Positions 38,889 to 47,243 of a stretch of 64,000 nucleotides of DNA are shown piece after piece; position 1 is the first letter of the stretch, and each line of letters opens with the position of its first letter. The DNA is taken from assembly GCA_047975215.1 (NCBI GenBank), contig JBKEDD010000071.1, positions 10,874-74,873 on the forward strand, read 5' to 3'. The notes beneath the pieces are model-generated. The model was not told the DNA's origin. It made no database searches and saw only the letters and a program-made list of their open reading frames with translations. The DNA is from JAGRMG01 sp047975215. Its GTDB lineage: Bacteria; Pseudomonadota; Alphaproteobacteria; Rhodobacterales; Rhodobacteraceae. The position numbers and the translations under genes were made by a program.

Positions 38889-40424
38889 ATGCCGCAACGA
38901 GCCAAACCCGGCGTGCTGGCACGCCTGCCGCTGTTCCTGCTGATCTGGGGCGTTGCGTCGCTGTCGATGTGGGTGCCCGCCAGCCACGCCCTGATCCGCG
39001 ATCAGCACGCGGTATCGCGGTCGTTCTTCTACTCCGGGCTTCTGGGCGTCATCTGCGTCGTCCTGATCGCGCTGGCACGCAGCGGCCGCCCGGCCAGATA
39101 CGGCGCGTTGGGTCAGCTTCTTGCGCTGCTGGCGACCTTTGCGATTCTGCCGGTGTTCCTTGCGGTGCCGCTGCATGATGCCGTGCAGAATACCAGGTTT
39201 CTCAACGCCTATTTCGACATGGTCAGCGCCATCACCACCACCGGCGCCGATCTGTTCCACGATCCCGCGCGGCTGGATGCGTCGGTGCATCTGTGGCGGG
39301 CGCAGGTCGGCTGGATGGGCGGCCTGGTGATGTGGATAGCGGCCTCGGCGATTCTGGCGCCGCTGTCGCTGGGCGGATTCGAAGTGACGGCGCGCGGCCA
39401 ACCCGGCCGTGCCGCATCCGCGCCGGTGCAGGCATCGCAGGCAGATCCGCGCCGGCGTCTCGTGCGCGCCGCCGTCGCGCTGGCGCCGGTCTATGCAGGG
39501 CTTACGGTCGTGGTCTGGGTGCTGCTGCTGATCGCCGGCGAAAGATCGCTGACGGCGCTGGCGCACGCGATGTCGGTTATGGCGACCTCGGGCATATCGC
39601 CGGTAGGCGGCCTCGAGGGCAGCCGGACCGGGATCACCGGCGAGGCGATCCTGTTCCTGTTCATGTTGTTCGCCCTGTCCCGGCTGACGTTTTCCGGCGA
39701 CACGGCTGCCGGCGGCCGCCACGGACGGCTGACCCGCGACCCCGAATTCCTGCTTGGCCTGATCGTCGTTCTCGGGCTGACCGGACTGTTGTTCCTGCGG
39801 CACTGGCTGGCGGCGCTGGACGTGAACGCCGCCGAGGACGGCGTGCAGGCCTTGCGGGCGCTGTGGGGGGCGATGTTCACGGTCATGTCGTTCCTGACCA
39901 CCACGGGATTTGAAAGCGCCGACTGGGACCAGACGCAGCACTGGTCGGGCCTGGGAACCTCGGGGCTGATACTGATGGGTCTGGCGCTGATCGGCGGCGG
40001 CGTGGCGACGACCGCCGGCGGGGTCAAGCTGCTGCGGGTCTATGCCCTTTACCTCAACGGGCTGCGGGAGCTTGAGCGGCTCGTCCATCCGTCCTCGGTG
40101 GATGGCGGCAGGGCGCGCAGCCGACGCATCCGGCGCGACGGTGCATTCGTCGCCTGGGTGTTCCTGATGCTGTTTGCTCTCTCGGTGACGCTGGTCACGG
40201 TGACGCTGGCGGCGTTCGGTTCCAGTTTCGAGCAATCCTTGGTGCTCAGTATCGCCGCCCTGTCCACCACCGGGCCGCTGATCGAGGTCGCGGCGGAGGT
40301 GCCGATCCGGCTGGCCGAGCTTGGCGCCCCGGCCAAGGGCGTGTTGTGCGCCGCGATGGTTCTGGGGCGGCTGGAAACGCTGGCGATCATCGCGCTGTTC
40401 ACGCCCGATCTGTGGCGCAACTGA
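38889..40424 (+). CDS. trkH: Trk potassium uptake protein TrkH
   Basis: A 511-residue membrane channel with about ten hydrophobic segments in four M1-P-M2 repeats. Selectivity-filter-like turns are seen in SAITTTGADL (near 115), SVMATSGISPVGG (near 230), SFLTTTGFES (near 335) and AALSTTGPL (near 455). It imports K+ across the inner membrane with TrkA. The 2-base spacing to trkA indicates joint translation. Confidence 0.95.
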   Translation: MPQRAKPGVLARLPLFLLIWGVASLSMWVPASHALIRDQHAVSRSFFYSGLLGVICVVLIALARSGRPARYGALGQLLALLATFAILPVFLAVPLHDAVQNTRFLNAYFDMVSAITTTGADLFHDPARLDASVHLWRAQVGWMGGLVMWIAASAILAPLSLGGFEVTARGQPGRAASAPVQASQADPRRRLVRAAVALAPVYAGLTVVVWVLLLIAGERSLTALAHAMSVMATSGISPVGGLEGSRTGITGEAILFLFMLFALSRLTFSGDTAAGGRHGRLTRDPEFLLGLIVVLGLTGLLFLRHWLAALDVNAAEDGVQALRALWGAMFTVMSFLTTTGFESADWDQTQHWSGLGTSGLILMGLALIGGGVATTAGGVKLLRVYALYLNGLRELERLVHPSSVDGGRARSRRIRRDGAFVAWVFLMLFALSVTLVTVTLAAFGSSFEQSLVLSIAALSTTGPLIEVAAEVPIRLAELGAPAKGVLCAAMVLGRLETLAIIALFTPDLWRN

Positions 40425-40427
40425 TCC

Positions 40428-40465
40428 GTCCCGGTCCCGCGCGGTGCCGGACAGTGCATTTTTCT
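40428..40465 (+). terminator. Weak terminator candidate after trkH
   Basis: GTC-CCGG (40428-40434) can pair with CCGGAC (40447-40452) around a GC-rich loop, followed eight bases later by TTTTT. It lies just past the trkH stop and before the hfq region. The stem is imperfect. Confidence 0.3.
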
Positions 40466-40558
40466 TGTGGAATCTCCCGGCGCGCCGCGACATACTCGTC
40501 CGAAGGGGGCGGGCCGCCTTGCGGTGCGTGGCAGTAGAGAAGGCGAGATTTGAGAATT

Positions 40559-40798
40559 ATGGCTTCGGACAGACAGAATCTTCAGGACGCATTCCTGAAC
40601 CACGTGAGAAAGACCAAGGTTCCGGTCACGATCTTCCTGATTAACGGCGTGAAATTGCAGGGCGTGATCACCTGGTTCGACAATTTCTGCGTTCTGCTGC
40701 GCCGGGACGGTCAGTCGCAACTGGTATACAAGCATGCGATCTCGACCATCATGCCCTCGCAGCCGATCAGCCTTTACGAGGGCGAAGACAACTCTTGA
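40559..40798 (+). CDS. hfq: RNA chaperone Hfq
   Basis: A 79-residue Sm-like RNA-binding protein forming hexamers that pair small RNAs with mRNAs. The Sm1 motif lies in VTIFLINGVKLQGVITWFD (about 23-41) and Sm2 in LVYKHAISTIMP, with the key YKHAIS. The ATG at 40559 (MASDRQNLQDAF) matches relatives; a TTG nine bases upstream is also open. The stop overlaps hflX by 1 base, the standard hfq-hflX pair. Confidence 0.97.
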   Translation: MASDRQNLQDAFLNHVRKTKVPVTIFLINGVKLQGVITWFDNFCVLLRRDGQSQLVYKHAISTIMPSQPISLYEGEDNS

Positions 40799-42075
40799 TG
40801 GAGCATGAGAGGGTTGGCACCCGAGCCTGGGTGCTGCACCCCGAACTGAAATCCGACAGTCACCGCCGCGACCCCGCTCCGGCGCTGGACGAGGCTATGG
40901 CGCTGGCAGCGGCGCTGCCCGGGCTGGACGTGATCGGCGGCGAGGTCGTGCGGTTGTCCAGGGCCCATCCCGGGTTGCTGTTCGGTACCGGCAAGATCGA
41001 CGAACTGGCCGGACGCCTGGCGGCGAACGAGATCGGCCTTGTCCTGATCGACGGGCCGGTAAGCCCGGTGCAGCAACGCAACCTCGAAAAGAAATGGGCG
41101 GTCAAGATTCTCGACCGGACCGGGCTGATCCTGGAAATATTCAGCGACCGCGCCGCCACCCGCGAGGGTGTGTTGCAGGTCGAGATGGCGGCGCTGTCCT
41201 ATCAGCGTACCCGCCTGGTGCGGGCCTGGACCCACCTAGAGCGCCAGCGAGGCGGGCTGTGCTTCGTGGGCGGACCCGGCGAAACTCAGATCGAGGCCGA
41301 CCGACGCGCCATCGACGACCAGCTGGTGCGGTTGAAGCGGCAGTTGGAAAAGGTGGTGAAGACCCGCGAGCTGCACCGCGCCGCGCGGGCCAGGGTGCCC
41401 TATCCGGTCGTTGCGCTCGTTGGCTATACCAACGCCGGGAAATCGACCCTGTTCAACCGTCTGACCGGCGCCGAGGTGATGGCCAGGGACATGCTGTTCG
41501 CGACGCTCGACCCGACCATGCGGCGCGTGGTGCTGCCCGACGGCCCCGAGGTGATCCTGTCCGATACGGTGGGCTTCATCAGCGATCTGCCGACCGAACT
41601 GGTCGCCGCCTTCCGCGCCACGCTGGAGGAGGTGCTGGCGGCCGACCTGATCGTGCATGTTCGCGATATCAGCCACCCCGGGACCGCGGCACAGGCCAGG
41701 GACGTTGAGGCGGTACTCTCGGCGCTTGGCGTGGACGAGGACCGCGCCCGGATCGAGGTCTGGAACAAACTTGACCGGCTGGGGGCCGAGGCGCGCGATG
41801 CGACCCTCGCACGGGCAGCGCGCGAGAACGGTGTCTACGCGATTTCCGCGGTGACGGGCGAGGGGCTTGATGCGTTGTTGGCCGGCATCGCCCGTGCCTT
41901 GCAGGACGTGCGCCACGAGACATGTCTGCATCTGCGCTTTGACGAAGGCCGCCGCCGCGCCTGGCTTTACGAACAGGAACTGGTGCGCGAAGAGAGCCAG
42001 AGCGAGACCGGGTTTGACATCACCGTTCAGTGGAGCGCGCGGCAGGAAGAGAAGTTCGCGGCTTTGCGGGGGTAG
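40798..42075 (+). CDS. hflX: GTPase HflX
   Basis: A 425-residue ribosome-associated GTPase. The N-terminal HflX domain contains HPGLLFGTGKIDEL, and the glycine-rich linker is RGGLCFVGGPGETQIEADRR near 150-169. The GTPase motifs are G1 GYTNAGKSTLFN (about 209-220), G3 DTVGFI and G4 NKLD. HflX splits or rescues stalled 70S ribosomes under stress. TGATG couples it to hfq. It is the last core gene before transposase remnants begin. Confidence 0.95.
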   Translation: MEHERVGTRAWVLHPELKSDSHRRDPAPALDEAMALAAALPGLDVIGGEVVRLSRAHPGLLFGTGKIDELAGRLAANEIGLVLIDGPVSPVQQRNLEKKWAVKILDRTGLILEIFSDRAATREGVLQVEMAALSYQRTRLVRAWTHLERQRGGLCFVGGPGETQIEADRRAIDDQLVRLKRQLEKVVKTRELHRAARARVPYPVVALVGYTNAGKSTLFNRLTGAEVMARDMLFATLDPTMRRVVLPDGPEVILSDTVGFISDLPTELVAAFRATLEEVLAADLIVHVRDISHPGTAAQARDVEAVLSALGVDEDRARIEVWNKLDRLGAEARDATLARAARENGVYAISAVTGEGLDALLAGIARALQDVRHETCLHLRFDEGRRRAWLYEQELVREESQSETGFDITVQWSARQEEKFAALRG

Positions 42076-42212
42076 GGCGGTTCGTGCCTGCGCGCCGACC
42101 GTTTCATGCGATACGCCATTCAATACCGTGCCGGGCGCGAATTGTCCGGTATCCGTCGTGGCCCCGGCAGTTTCTGCGCAGGCCGGCCCGAAGGAATTTC
42201 GCATTTGATCTG
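42076..42212. other. Junction between hflX and IS remnants
   Basis: No gene is recognised in these 137 bases. They mark the transition from the conserved hfq-hflX block to transposase debris, and are the best place to look for an insertion junction. No clear direct repeat or terminal inverted repeat is visible. Confidence 0.3.
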
Positions 42213-42405
42213 AGGCATAAACCGCGGCTTCGAGGACGTTCCAGAACGCATGCGGGTCGAACAAATCGCAGATGTCTGCGAGCGTTTGGACAAAGGTGTC
42301 AGAACCTTTGGCGCCTATGCGTCGCAGACGGGCCTGGAGCTTGGAGAGGGCCATCTCGATGGGATCGAGATCGGGGTAGAACGGACGAAACAAGAATCAG
42401 CAAGC
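42213..42405 (-). pseudogene. IS630-family transposase remnant, C-terminal part
   Basis: About 64 residues remain of the C-terminal end of an IS630-type transposase. The reading FLFRPFYPDLDPIEMALSKL matches the typical LPPYSPDLNPIE...SKLK block, including the last acidic residue of the DDE triad. The fragment continues ARLRRIGAKG and ends near VLEAAVYAS. In frame just upstream there is a TGA, and the N-terminal two thirds of the gene are missing. It is not functional. Confidence 0.75.
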
Positions 42406-42574
42406 CGTGCAAGGAATACGGCGAATAATCGACACCAAGGCACATCTTGTGCGATCTGCGCATTGGGATTTGGCTCAAGGCAATCAGCCTCTCCGTCTTT
42501 CCGCGAATGTTGTCCGCATATTGGCCTCGATCTGCCACCGGGATACGCGGCTCTCGCACCGTGTCGAAGGGCAT
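42406..42574 (-). pseudogene. Probable IS5-family transposase remnant
   Basis: Upstream of the IS630 fragment, in another frame, the reading contains ADRGQYADNIRGKTERL and then QIPMRRSHKMCLGVDYSPYSL. The pattern ADxGYDADxIR...IPxRRxRK...YxLR is that of the C-terminal part of IS5-type transposases, though decayed. The match stops abruptly near 42410, where the IS630 fragment starts, as if two elements were joined by insertion or deletion. Assignment is by eye and less sure than its neighbour. Confidence 0.4.
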
Positions 42575-42613
42575 TTGCGCCCCGCGGGCGGTGGCGCCGA
42601 GCGGGACAGGGCG

Positions 42614-43642
42614 TCAGAACAGGGCGCCCGGCCCGATATCGCTGCCGAAGGCGCGCGCCGCGACGCGGGTCATGTGAGGCGCCGTATCGCCCCAGCCGGT
42701 ATCCAGTACCAGCGCGCGTTTCAGGAACAGGTGCACGTCCGTTTCCCAGGAATAGCCCATGGCGCCATGTACCTGCACCGCGCGGCGCGTGGCCATGTCG
42801 GCCACCCGGCTTGCCCGGAGCCGCGCGTTCGCCAGATGCGCGCGCGCCGTTTCGTCTTGTCGTGGCAGCAGTGCGGCGGCGGCCTCGATTACCGGGGTGA
42901 GGAAGGCCAGTTGCACCTCGACCTCGGCCAGCATGTGCTTGACGGCCTGGTTGGCGCCGATGGCGCGGCCGAATTGCCGACGCTCATGCGCGTAGGCGAC
43001 CGAAAGCGCCTGCACGCCGCGTGCGATGCCAGCCAGCGCGGCGGCGGTGAACAGCGCGCCACGGTCCGACGCCAGCGCCAGCGCGTTCTTGGCGGCGGGA
43101 GCGGCGGGAAACCGCTGCGCGCCGGGCCCCGGTTCGGCGGTGAATAGCTTCGTAAGAGGGTCCACCGTGGGTTGCGCGTTCAGGACAAAGGCGGCGGGCG
43201 GGCCGACCAAAAGGTTGCCGTCCTCGTCCGCCAGCAGGATCAGCCGCGCGCTGTCGGCATGGGGCGCGAACCGTCGCAGCGGGTGGAACAGAATCGCATG
43301 CCCGTCGCCGGCCGCCATGGCGGCCATGTCCTGTGCAAAGTCGTCGCCCGCCAATTCATGCAGCAACGGCAGGGCGACGCCCGCACTGTCGATCAGCGGT
43401 TCGGGCAGCAGGGCGGTGCCCGCGGCCCGGGCGATGGCGGCAAAAGCGGCCTCGTCGAGCCCGACACCGCCCGCGCCCTCGGGCAGAAGCGCCCCGGTCA
43501 GGCCCAGATCGGCCAGCGCCCGCCAGCGTGCGGTATCGAACGGACCCCCCTTCCGCAGCGCCTCGCGCGCACACAGGTCGGCCAGCGCGCCCTGCACGGT
43601 TTCGGCGATCATCCGCTGTTCGTCGGAAACCCGGAAATCCAT
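42614..43642 (-). CDS. Acyl-CoA dehydrogenase, small subunit type
   Basis: A 342-residue acyl-CoA dehydrogenase family protein, shorter than the 380-390 usual for homotetrameric enzymes. The N-terminal helical domain starts MDFRVSDEQRMIAETVQGAL, and the C-terminal helical domain contains QFGRAIGANQAVKHMLAEVE and VQVHGAMGYSWETDVHLF. Its end, LFLKRALVLDTGWGD, resembles small subunits of heteromeric dehydrogenases such as ChsE2. The FAD-binding middle is Ala-rich and weakly conserved. It is 12 bases downstream of the larger dehydrogenase, suggesting that the two form one enzyme. Confidence 0.85.
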   Translation of the reverse strand: MDFRVSDEQRMIAETVQGALADLCAREALRKGGPFDTARWRALADLGLTGALLPEGAGGVGLDEAAFAAIARAAGTALLPEPLIDSAGVALPLLHELAGDDFAQDMAAMAAGDGHAILFHPLRRFAPHADSARLILLADEDGNLLVGPPAAFVLNAQPTVDPLTKLFTAEPGPGAQRFPAAPAAKNALALASDRGALFTAAALAGIARGVQALSVAYAHERRQFGRAIGANQAVKHMLAEVEVQLAFLTPVIEAAAALLPRQDETARAHLANARLRASRVADMATRRAVQVHGAMGYSWETDVHLFLKRALVLDTGWGDTAPHMTRVAARAFGSDIGPGALF

Positions 43643-43654
43643 CTCTTTTGCTCC

Positions 43655-44818
43655 TCAGGCGCGGGGCAGGCCAAGCACGCGCTCGGCGATGATGTTCTTC
43701 TGGATCTCGTTTGAACCTGCGTAGATCGGCCCGGACAGCGAGAACAGGAAACCGTCGAGCCACGCCGCCGCATCCCCGCTGGCGGGCGCCTCCGCAGCCA
43801 GCACCCCGCGCGGCCCCAGGAGATCGAGTGCCGCGCGATGCAGCGCGATGTCGAGTTCGGACCAGAAGATCTTGTTCAGCGATGCCTCGGCACCGATGCT
43901 GCCACCGGCCTTCAAATGCGACGCGGTGCGGTAGATCGACAGCGCGTAGGCATCGGCATCCATGACCGCGCGCAGCACCGCGTCGCGTGTCGTCGGGGCA
44001 ACCGCATCGCCCATGCTGGCGCAGAGGCTTGCCAGCCGCGCCGCTGTCGCCTGGTAGCGCGCCGGGCTGCGCAGCATCAGGCCGCGTTCGAACCCGGCGG
44101 TGGTCATGCAGATCTTCCAGCCTTCGCCTTCCTCTCCCAGCCGGTTGAATGCGGGTACGCGTGCGTTTTCCAGCAGCAGTTCCGCAAACCCCGTCTCGCC
44201 GTCGATCTGCGCGATCGGCTGCACCGTCACGCCGGGCGCGTCGAGCGGAAAGAAGATCAGCGACAGCCCCCGATGCCGGGTCTGGTCCGGGTCTGTGCGA
44301 AACAGGCCGAACGCCCAGTCGGCAAAGACGGCGCGCGAAGACCATATCTTGTGCCCGTTCAGCAGGTAGTCGTCGCCGTCGCGGCGGGCGGTGGCGCGAA
44401 TGGCTGCGAGGTCGGACCCGGCCTGCGGTTCGGACCACGCCTGCGCCCAGATCTCGTCGCCCGCGGCCATCGGCGGCAGGAAGCGCGCCTTCTGCTCGTC
44501 CGAGCCGTAATCCATCAGGGTTGGCCCCAGCAGGAAGATGCCGTTCTGGTTCACGCGCCCCGGGGCGTTCGCGCGAAAATACTCCTCTTCGAAGATCAGC
44601 CAGCGGATCAGGTCGAGGTCGCGCCCGCCATAGCGTTCCGGCCATGTCACCATGCCCCAGCGGCCGGCGTTCAGGGTGGCTTCCCATTGGCGGTGCGCCT
44701 CGAATCCCTCGCGGCTGGCGTCGAAGGAGGGCAGCGCCTCGCGCGGGGCGTTGGCGCCCATCCATTCGCGCACCTCGGCGCGAAAGGCGCGTTCTGCGGC
44801 GCTGTAGGTCAGATCCAT
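43655..44818 (-). CDS. Acyl-CoA dehydrogenase, large subunit type
   Basis: A 387-residue acyl-CoA dehydrogenase. WAQAWSEPQAGSDLAAIRATARRDG (about 127-151) is the flavin-contacting region, HKIWSSRAVFADW follows, and the C-terminus IYAGSNEIQKNIIAERVLGL is the family end. It would oxidise an acyl-CoA to the 2,3-enoyl-CoA and pass electrons to ETF. It overlaps the upstream ligase gene by 10 bases. Paired with the following small dehydrogenase, it resembles alpha2-beta2 enzymes (FadE/ChsE types) acting on bulky acyl groups. Confidence 0.9.
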   Translation of the reverse strand: MDLTYSAAERAFRAEVREWMGANAPREALPSFDASREGFEAHRQWEATLNAGRWGMVTWPERYGGRDLDLIRWLIFEEEYFRANAPGRVNQNGIFLLGPTLMDYGSDEQKARFLPPMAAGDEIWAQAWSEPQAGSDLAAIRATARRDGDDYLLNGHKIWSSRAVFADWAFGLFRTDPDQTRHRGLSLIFFPLDAPGVTVQPIAQIDGETGFAELLLENARVPAFNRLGEEGEGWKICMTTAGFERGLMLRSPARYQATAARLASLCASMGDAVAPTTRDAVLRAVMDADAYALSIYRTASHLKAGGSIGAEASLNKIFWSELDIALHRAALDLLGPRGVLAAEAPASGDAAAWLDGFLFSLSGPIYAGSNEIQKNIIAERVLGLPRA

Positions 44819-46377
44819 CGGCTTGCCCGTATTCCCTGGCCGCCGGTCAGGGCTGCGCGCAGATCCTTCTTGCGGATCTTGCCGCTGTCTTCGCGCGGCA
44901 GGGCCGCGACGATGTGAAACCGGCGCGGGATCTTGAACCGGGCGAGCCGGTCCTCCAGCGCGCTGCGCAGCGCGGGTTCGCCGAGATCCGTCGCCACGCA
45001 GGCCGCGACCAGTTCGCCGAATTCCGGATCCGGCAGGCCCAGTACCGCTGCGTCCCGCACACCGGGAATGTCGAGAAGCGCCGCCTCGACGTCCGACGGG
45101 TAGATGTTGACGCCGCCCGAAATGATCATGTCGGTCTTGCGGTCGCGCAGGTGCAGGTAGCCGTCGGCGTCGAGGAACCCCACGTCGCCCGCGCTGACCA
45201 GATCGCCGCGCCGCATCCTGTCGGCCTCGCCCGGGCGGTTGCGGTATTCGAATGTCGGGTAATCGTCGATCTTCAGGAAGATCTCGCCGATCTCGCCCGT
45301 GGGGCAGGTCCGGCCGTGGCGATCGACGATCTCCACCCGGGTCCAGGGCGTCGGGCGGCCGACGCTGCCGGGGTGCCCGGGCGCCTCGGAAGGCGTCAGC
45401 ACGATGCCGGGGCCGGTTTCGGACGCGCCGTAATATTCGCCGATCACCGGGCCGAACCAGTCGATCATCGCCGCGCGCACCTCGGGCGGGCAGGGGGCGG
45501 CGCCATGGACCACGTGGACCAGCGACGACAGGTCGTAACGCGCGCGCAGCTCGGCTGGCAGTTTCAGCAGCCGCACCATCATCGTCGGCACCAGGTGCAG
45601 ATGCGTCAGCCGGTGGTCGTGGATCAGCTTCAGCAACTCCTCGGCGTCAAAGCGCGGTTGCAGGATCACCAGCGCGCCGGGCGTGCGCACGGCGTGCAGC
45701 GCATAGACGTTCGGTACCGAATGATACATCGGCCCGGTGATCGCGGTGCGGATCACGCGCCCCGGCGCGATGCCATAGGCCAGCGCGACCACCTCGCGCA
45801 CCCGTTTTGCCATGCTGCCGGTTGCGGGTTCGCGCACGACGCCCTTGGGTGCGCCGGTGGTGCCCGAAGTGTAGATGATGTTGGATCGCGGCGGTGCGGC
45901 GGGGCCATCGTAGGGTGCCTGGGCATCGCGCCATGCCGCCCAGTCGGCACCCGCCGGGGCGGTTGTTCGGGCGATGCCGTAGGCCGCGGCTATCTCGGGC
46001 GGGGTCGTGGCCTGCAGCACGCGCAGGCCATGCGGCAGGGCGGGGCCGAAACGCGCGATCAGGTCGGCATGGATCACCACCAGCCGCGCGCCGCTGTCGC
46101 GCAGGATATGCGCCGCCTCGTCCGCCGTGGCGTGCCAGTTCACCGGCGCCACGTAAACGCCGATCATGGCCGCGCCCAGCATCGCTTCCAGGAACGTGAA
46201 GCCGTTGCGCAGGATCACGGCCACGCTGTCGCCCTCGGCCAGCCCCTCGACCTTCAGCGCGGCGGCCACGCGGGCGGCGCGGGCCATCAGGTCGTCCTGC
46301 GCGATGCGCCGGTCGCCCGCGATGATCATGCCGCCAGCGGTGGTGATGCCGGGCGCGTCCGCCTGGGTCACGGTCAT
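44809..46377 (-). CDS. AMP-dependent acyl-CoA ligase
   Basis: A 522-residue ANL-superfamily ligase that activates a carboxylic acid to its CoA thioester through an acyl-adenylate. The P-loop motif IIYTSGTTGAPKGVV is near residue 165. EYYGASETG lies near 316, and GDVGFLDADGYLHLRDRKTD near 398. The conserved late lysine is in EDSGKIRKKDLR near the C-terminus. The substrate is not readable, but neighbours (TAXI uptake, two dehydrogenases, a crotonase) suggest an imported organic acid. It overlaps the upstream gene by 4 bases. Confidence 0.9.
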   Translation of the reverse strand: MTVTQADAPGITTAGGMIIAGDRRIAQDDLMARAARVAAALKVEGLAEGDSVAVILRNGFTFLEAMLGAAMIGVYVAPVNWHATADEAAHILRDSGARLVVIHADLIARFGPALPHGLRVLQATTPPEIAAAYGIARTTAPAGADWAAWRDAQAPYDGPAAPPRSNIIYTSGTTGAPKGVVREPATGSMAKRVREVVALAYGIAPGRVIRTAITGPMYHSVPNVYALHAVRTPGALVILQPRFDAEELLKLIHDHRLTHLHLVPTMMVRLLKLPAELRARYDLSSLVHVVHGAAPCPPEVRAAMIDWFGPVIGEYYGASETGPGIVLTPSEAPGHPGSVGRPTPWTRVEIVDRHGRTCPTGEIGEIFLKIDDYPTFEYRNRPGEADRMRRGDLVSAGDVGFLDADGYLHLRDRKTDMIISGGVNIYPSDVEAALLDIPGVRDAAVLGLPDPEFGELVAACVATDLGEPALRSALEDRLARFKIPRRFHIVAALPREDSGKIRKKDLRAALTGGQGIRASRWI

Positions 46378-47243
46378 TCTCCCTCGTTCCTGTTCAGTCT
46401 TGCCATGTCACGCCCGGAAAGCCCGGCGAGGTTGTCCTCGCTCGTCAGGCTGTTGTGCGCGTGCGCGAGGTGATGCAGCCCGAAGGCCATGTCCATCGCC
46501 GCCCGCTTGCCCTGCAGGTCCTCTGTGTTGTTGAACGCCTGCCGGGTCAGCGACAGCCCGAAGCGCGGCATCGCCGCGATGCGCGCGGCGATGCGGGCGG
46601 TTTCCTCCTCAAGCGTGTCGCGGGGAACCAGCCGGTTCACCATCCCGAGCGTATGGGCGCGTTCCGCATCAATCGGTTCACCCAGCAACACGAGTTCGCG
46701 CGCCACGCGCGCCGGAAGCTCGAACGCGTGGGCGAAATACTCGACGCCGGGAAACCCCATGTGCAACACCGGGTCGGCAAAGCGCGCGTCGTCCGAAGCG
46801 ACGATCAGGTCGCAGACCCAGGCCAGCATCAGCCCGCCCGCCATGCAGGCGCCGTGAACGCTGGCGATCATCGGTTTCGGCCCCTCGCGCCAGCGCCGGC
46901 ACATGCCGAGATAGACCTCCATTTCGCGGACGAACTGCATTTCGGAGCCGGGCAGGCCCACATGGTCGTGCCAGTTGGACGCGCGGATGGGGAAGGTCAC
47001 ATGCGCGTCGCGCCCGGGCGTGCCGATGTCGTGCCCGCCGGAAAAATTCCTGCCCGCCCCGCGCAGCACGATCACCTTGACCGCTTCGTCGGCATTGGCG
47101 GCCGTGATCGCCGCGTCCAGCGCATAGGTCATCTGCGAATTCTGCGCGTTGCCATAGCGCGGGCGGTTCATGGTCAGCCATGTCACGCCGTCGCGGGTCT
47201 CGCTCAGTACGGGTTCGTCGGTTTCATACACGGGATCGGTCAC
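46374..47243 (-). CDS. Crotonase-fold protein lacking both hydratase glutamates
   Basis: A 289-residue enoyl-CoA hydratase/isomerase family protein. The oxyanion-hole block is present: GAGRNFSGGHDIG (about 62-74) and HGACMAGGLMLAWVCD (130-145). Where hydratases have Glu in GGGxE, this protein has Met139, and where they have Glu in QPE it has Val159. Classical water addition is therefore unlikely; isomerase, hydrolase, lyase or decarboxylase chemistry is possible. It overlaps the ligase by 4 bases and the TRAP permease by 20, so it is part of the same operon. Confidence 0.85.
   Translation of the reverse strand: MTDPVYETDEPVLSETRDGVTWLTMNRPRYGNAQNSQMTYALDAAITAANADEAVKVIVLRGAGRNFSGGHDIGTPGRDAHVTFPIRASNWHDHVGLPGSEMQFVREMEVYLGMCRRWREGPKPMIASVHGACMAGGLMLAWVCDLIVASDDARFADPVLHMGFPGVEYFAHAFELPARVARELVLLGEPIDAERAHTLGMVNRLVPRDTLEEETARIAARIAAMPRFGLSLTRQAFNNTEDLQGKRAAMDMAFGLHHLAHAHNSLTSEDNLAGLSGRDMARLNRNEGE

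Noticed and set aside
42299..42574. A 91-residue intact gene on the minus strand
   Set aside because: Its first half looks like a transposase remnant and its second half is a frameshifted reading of the IS630 fragment.
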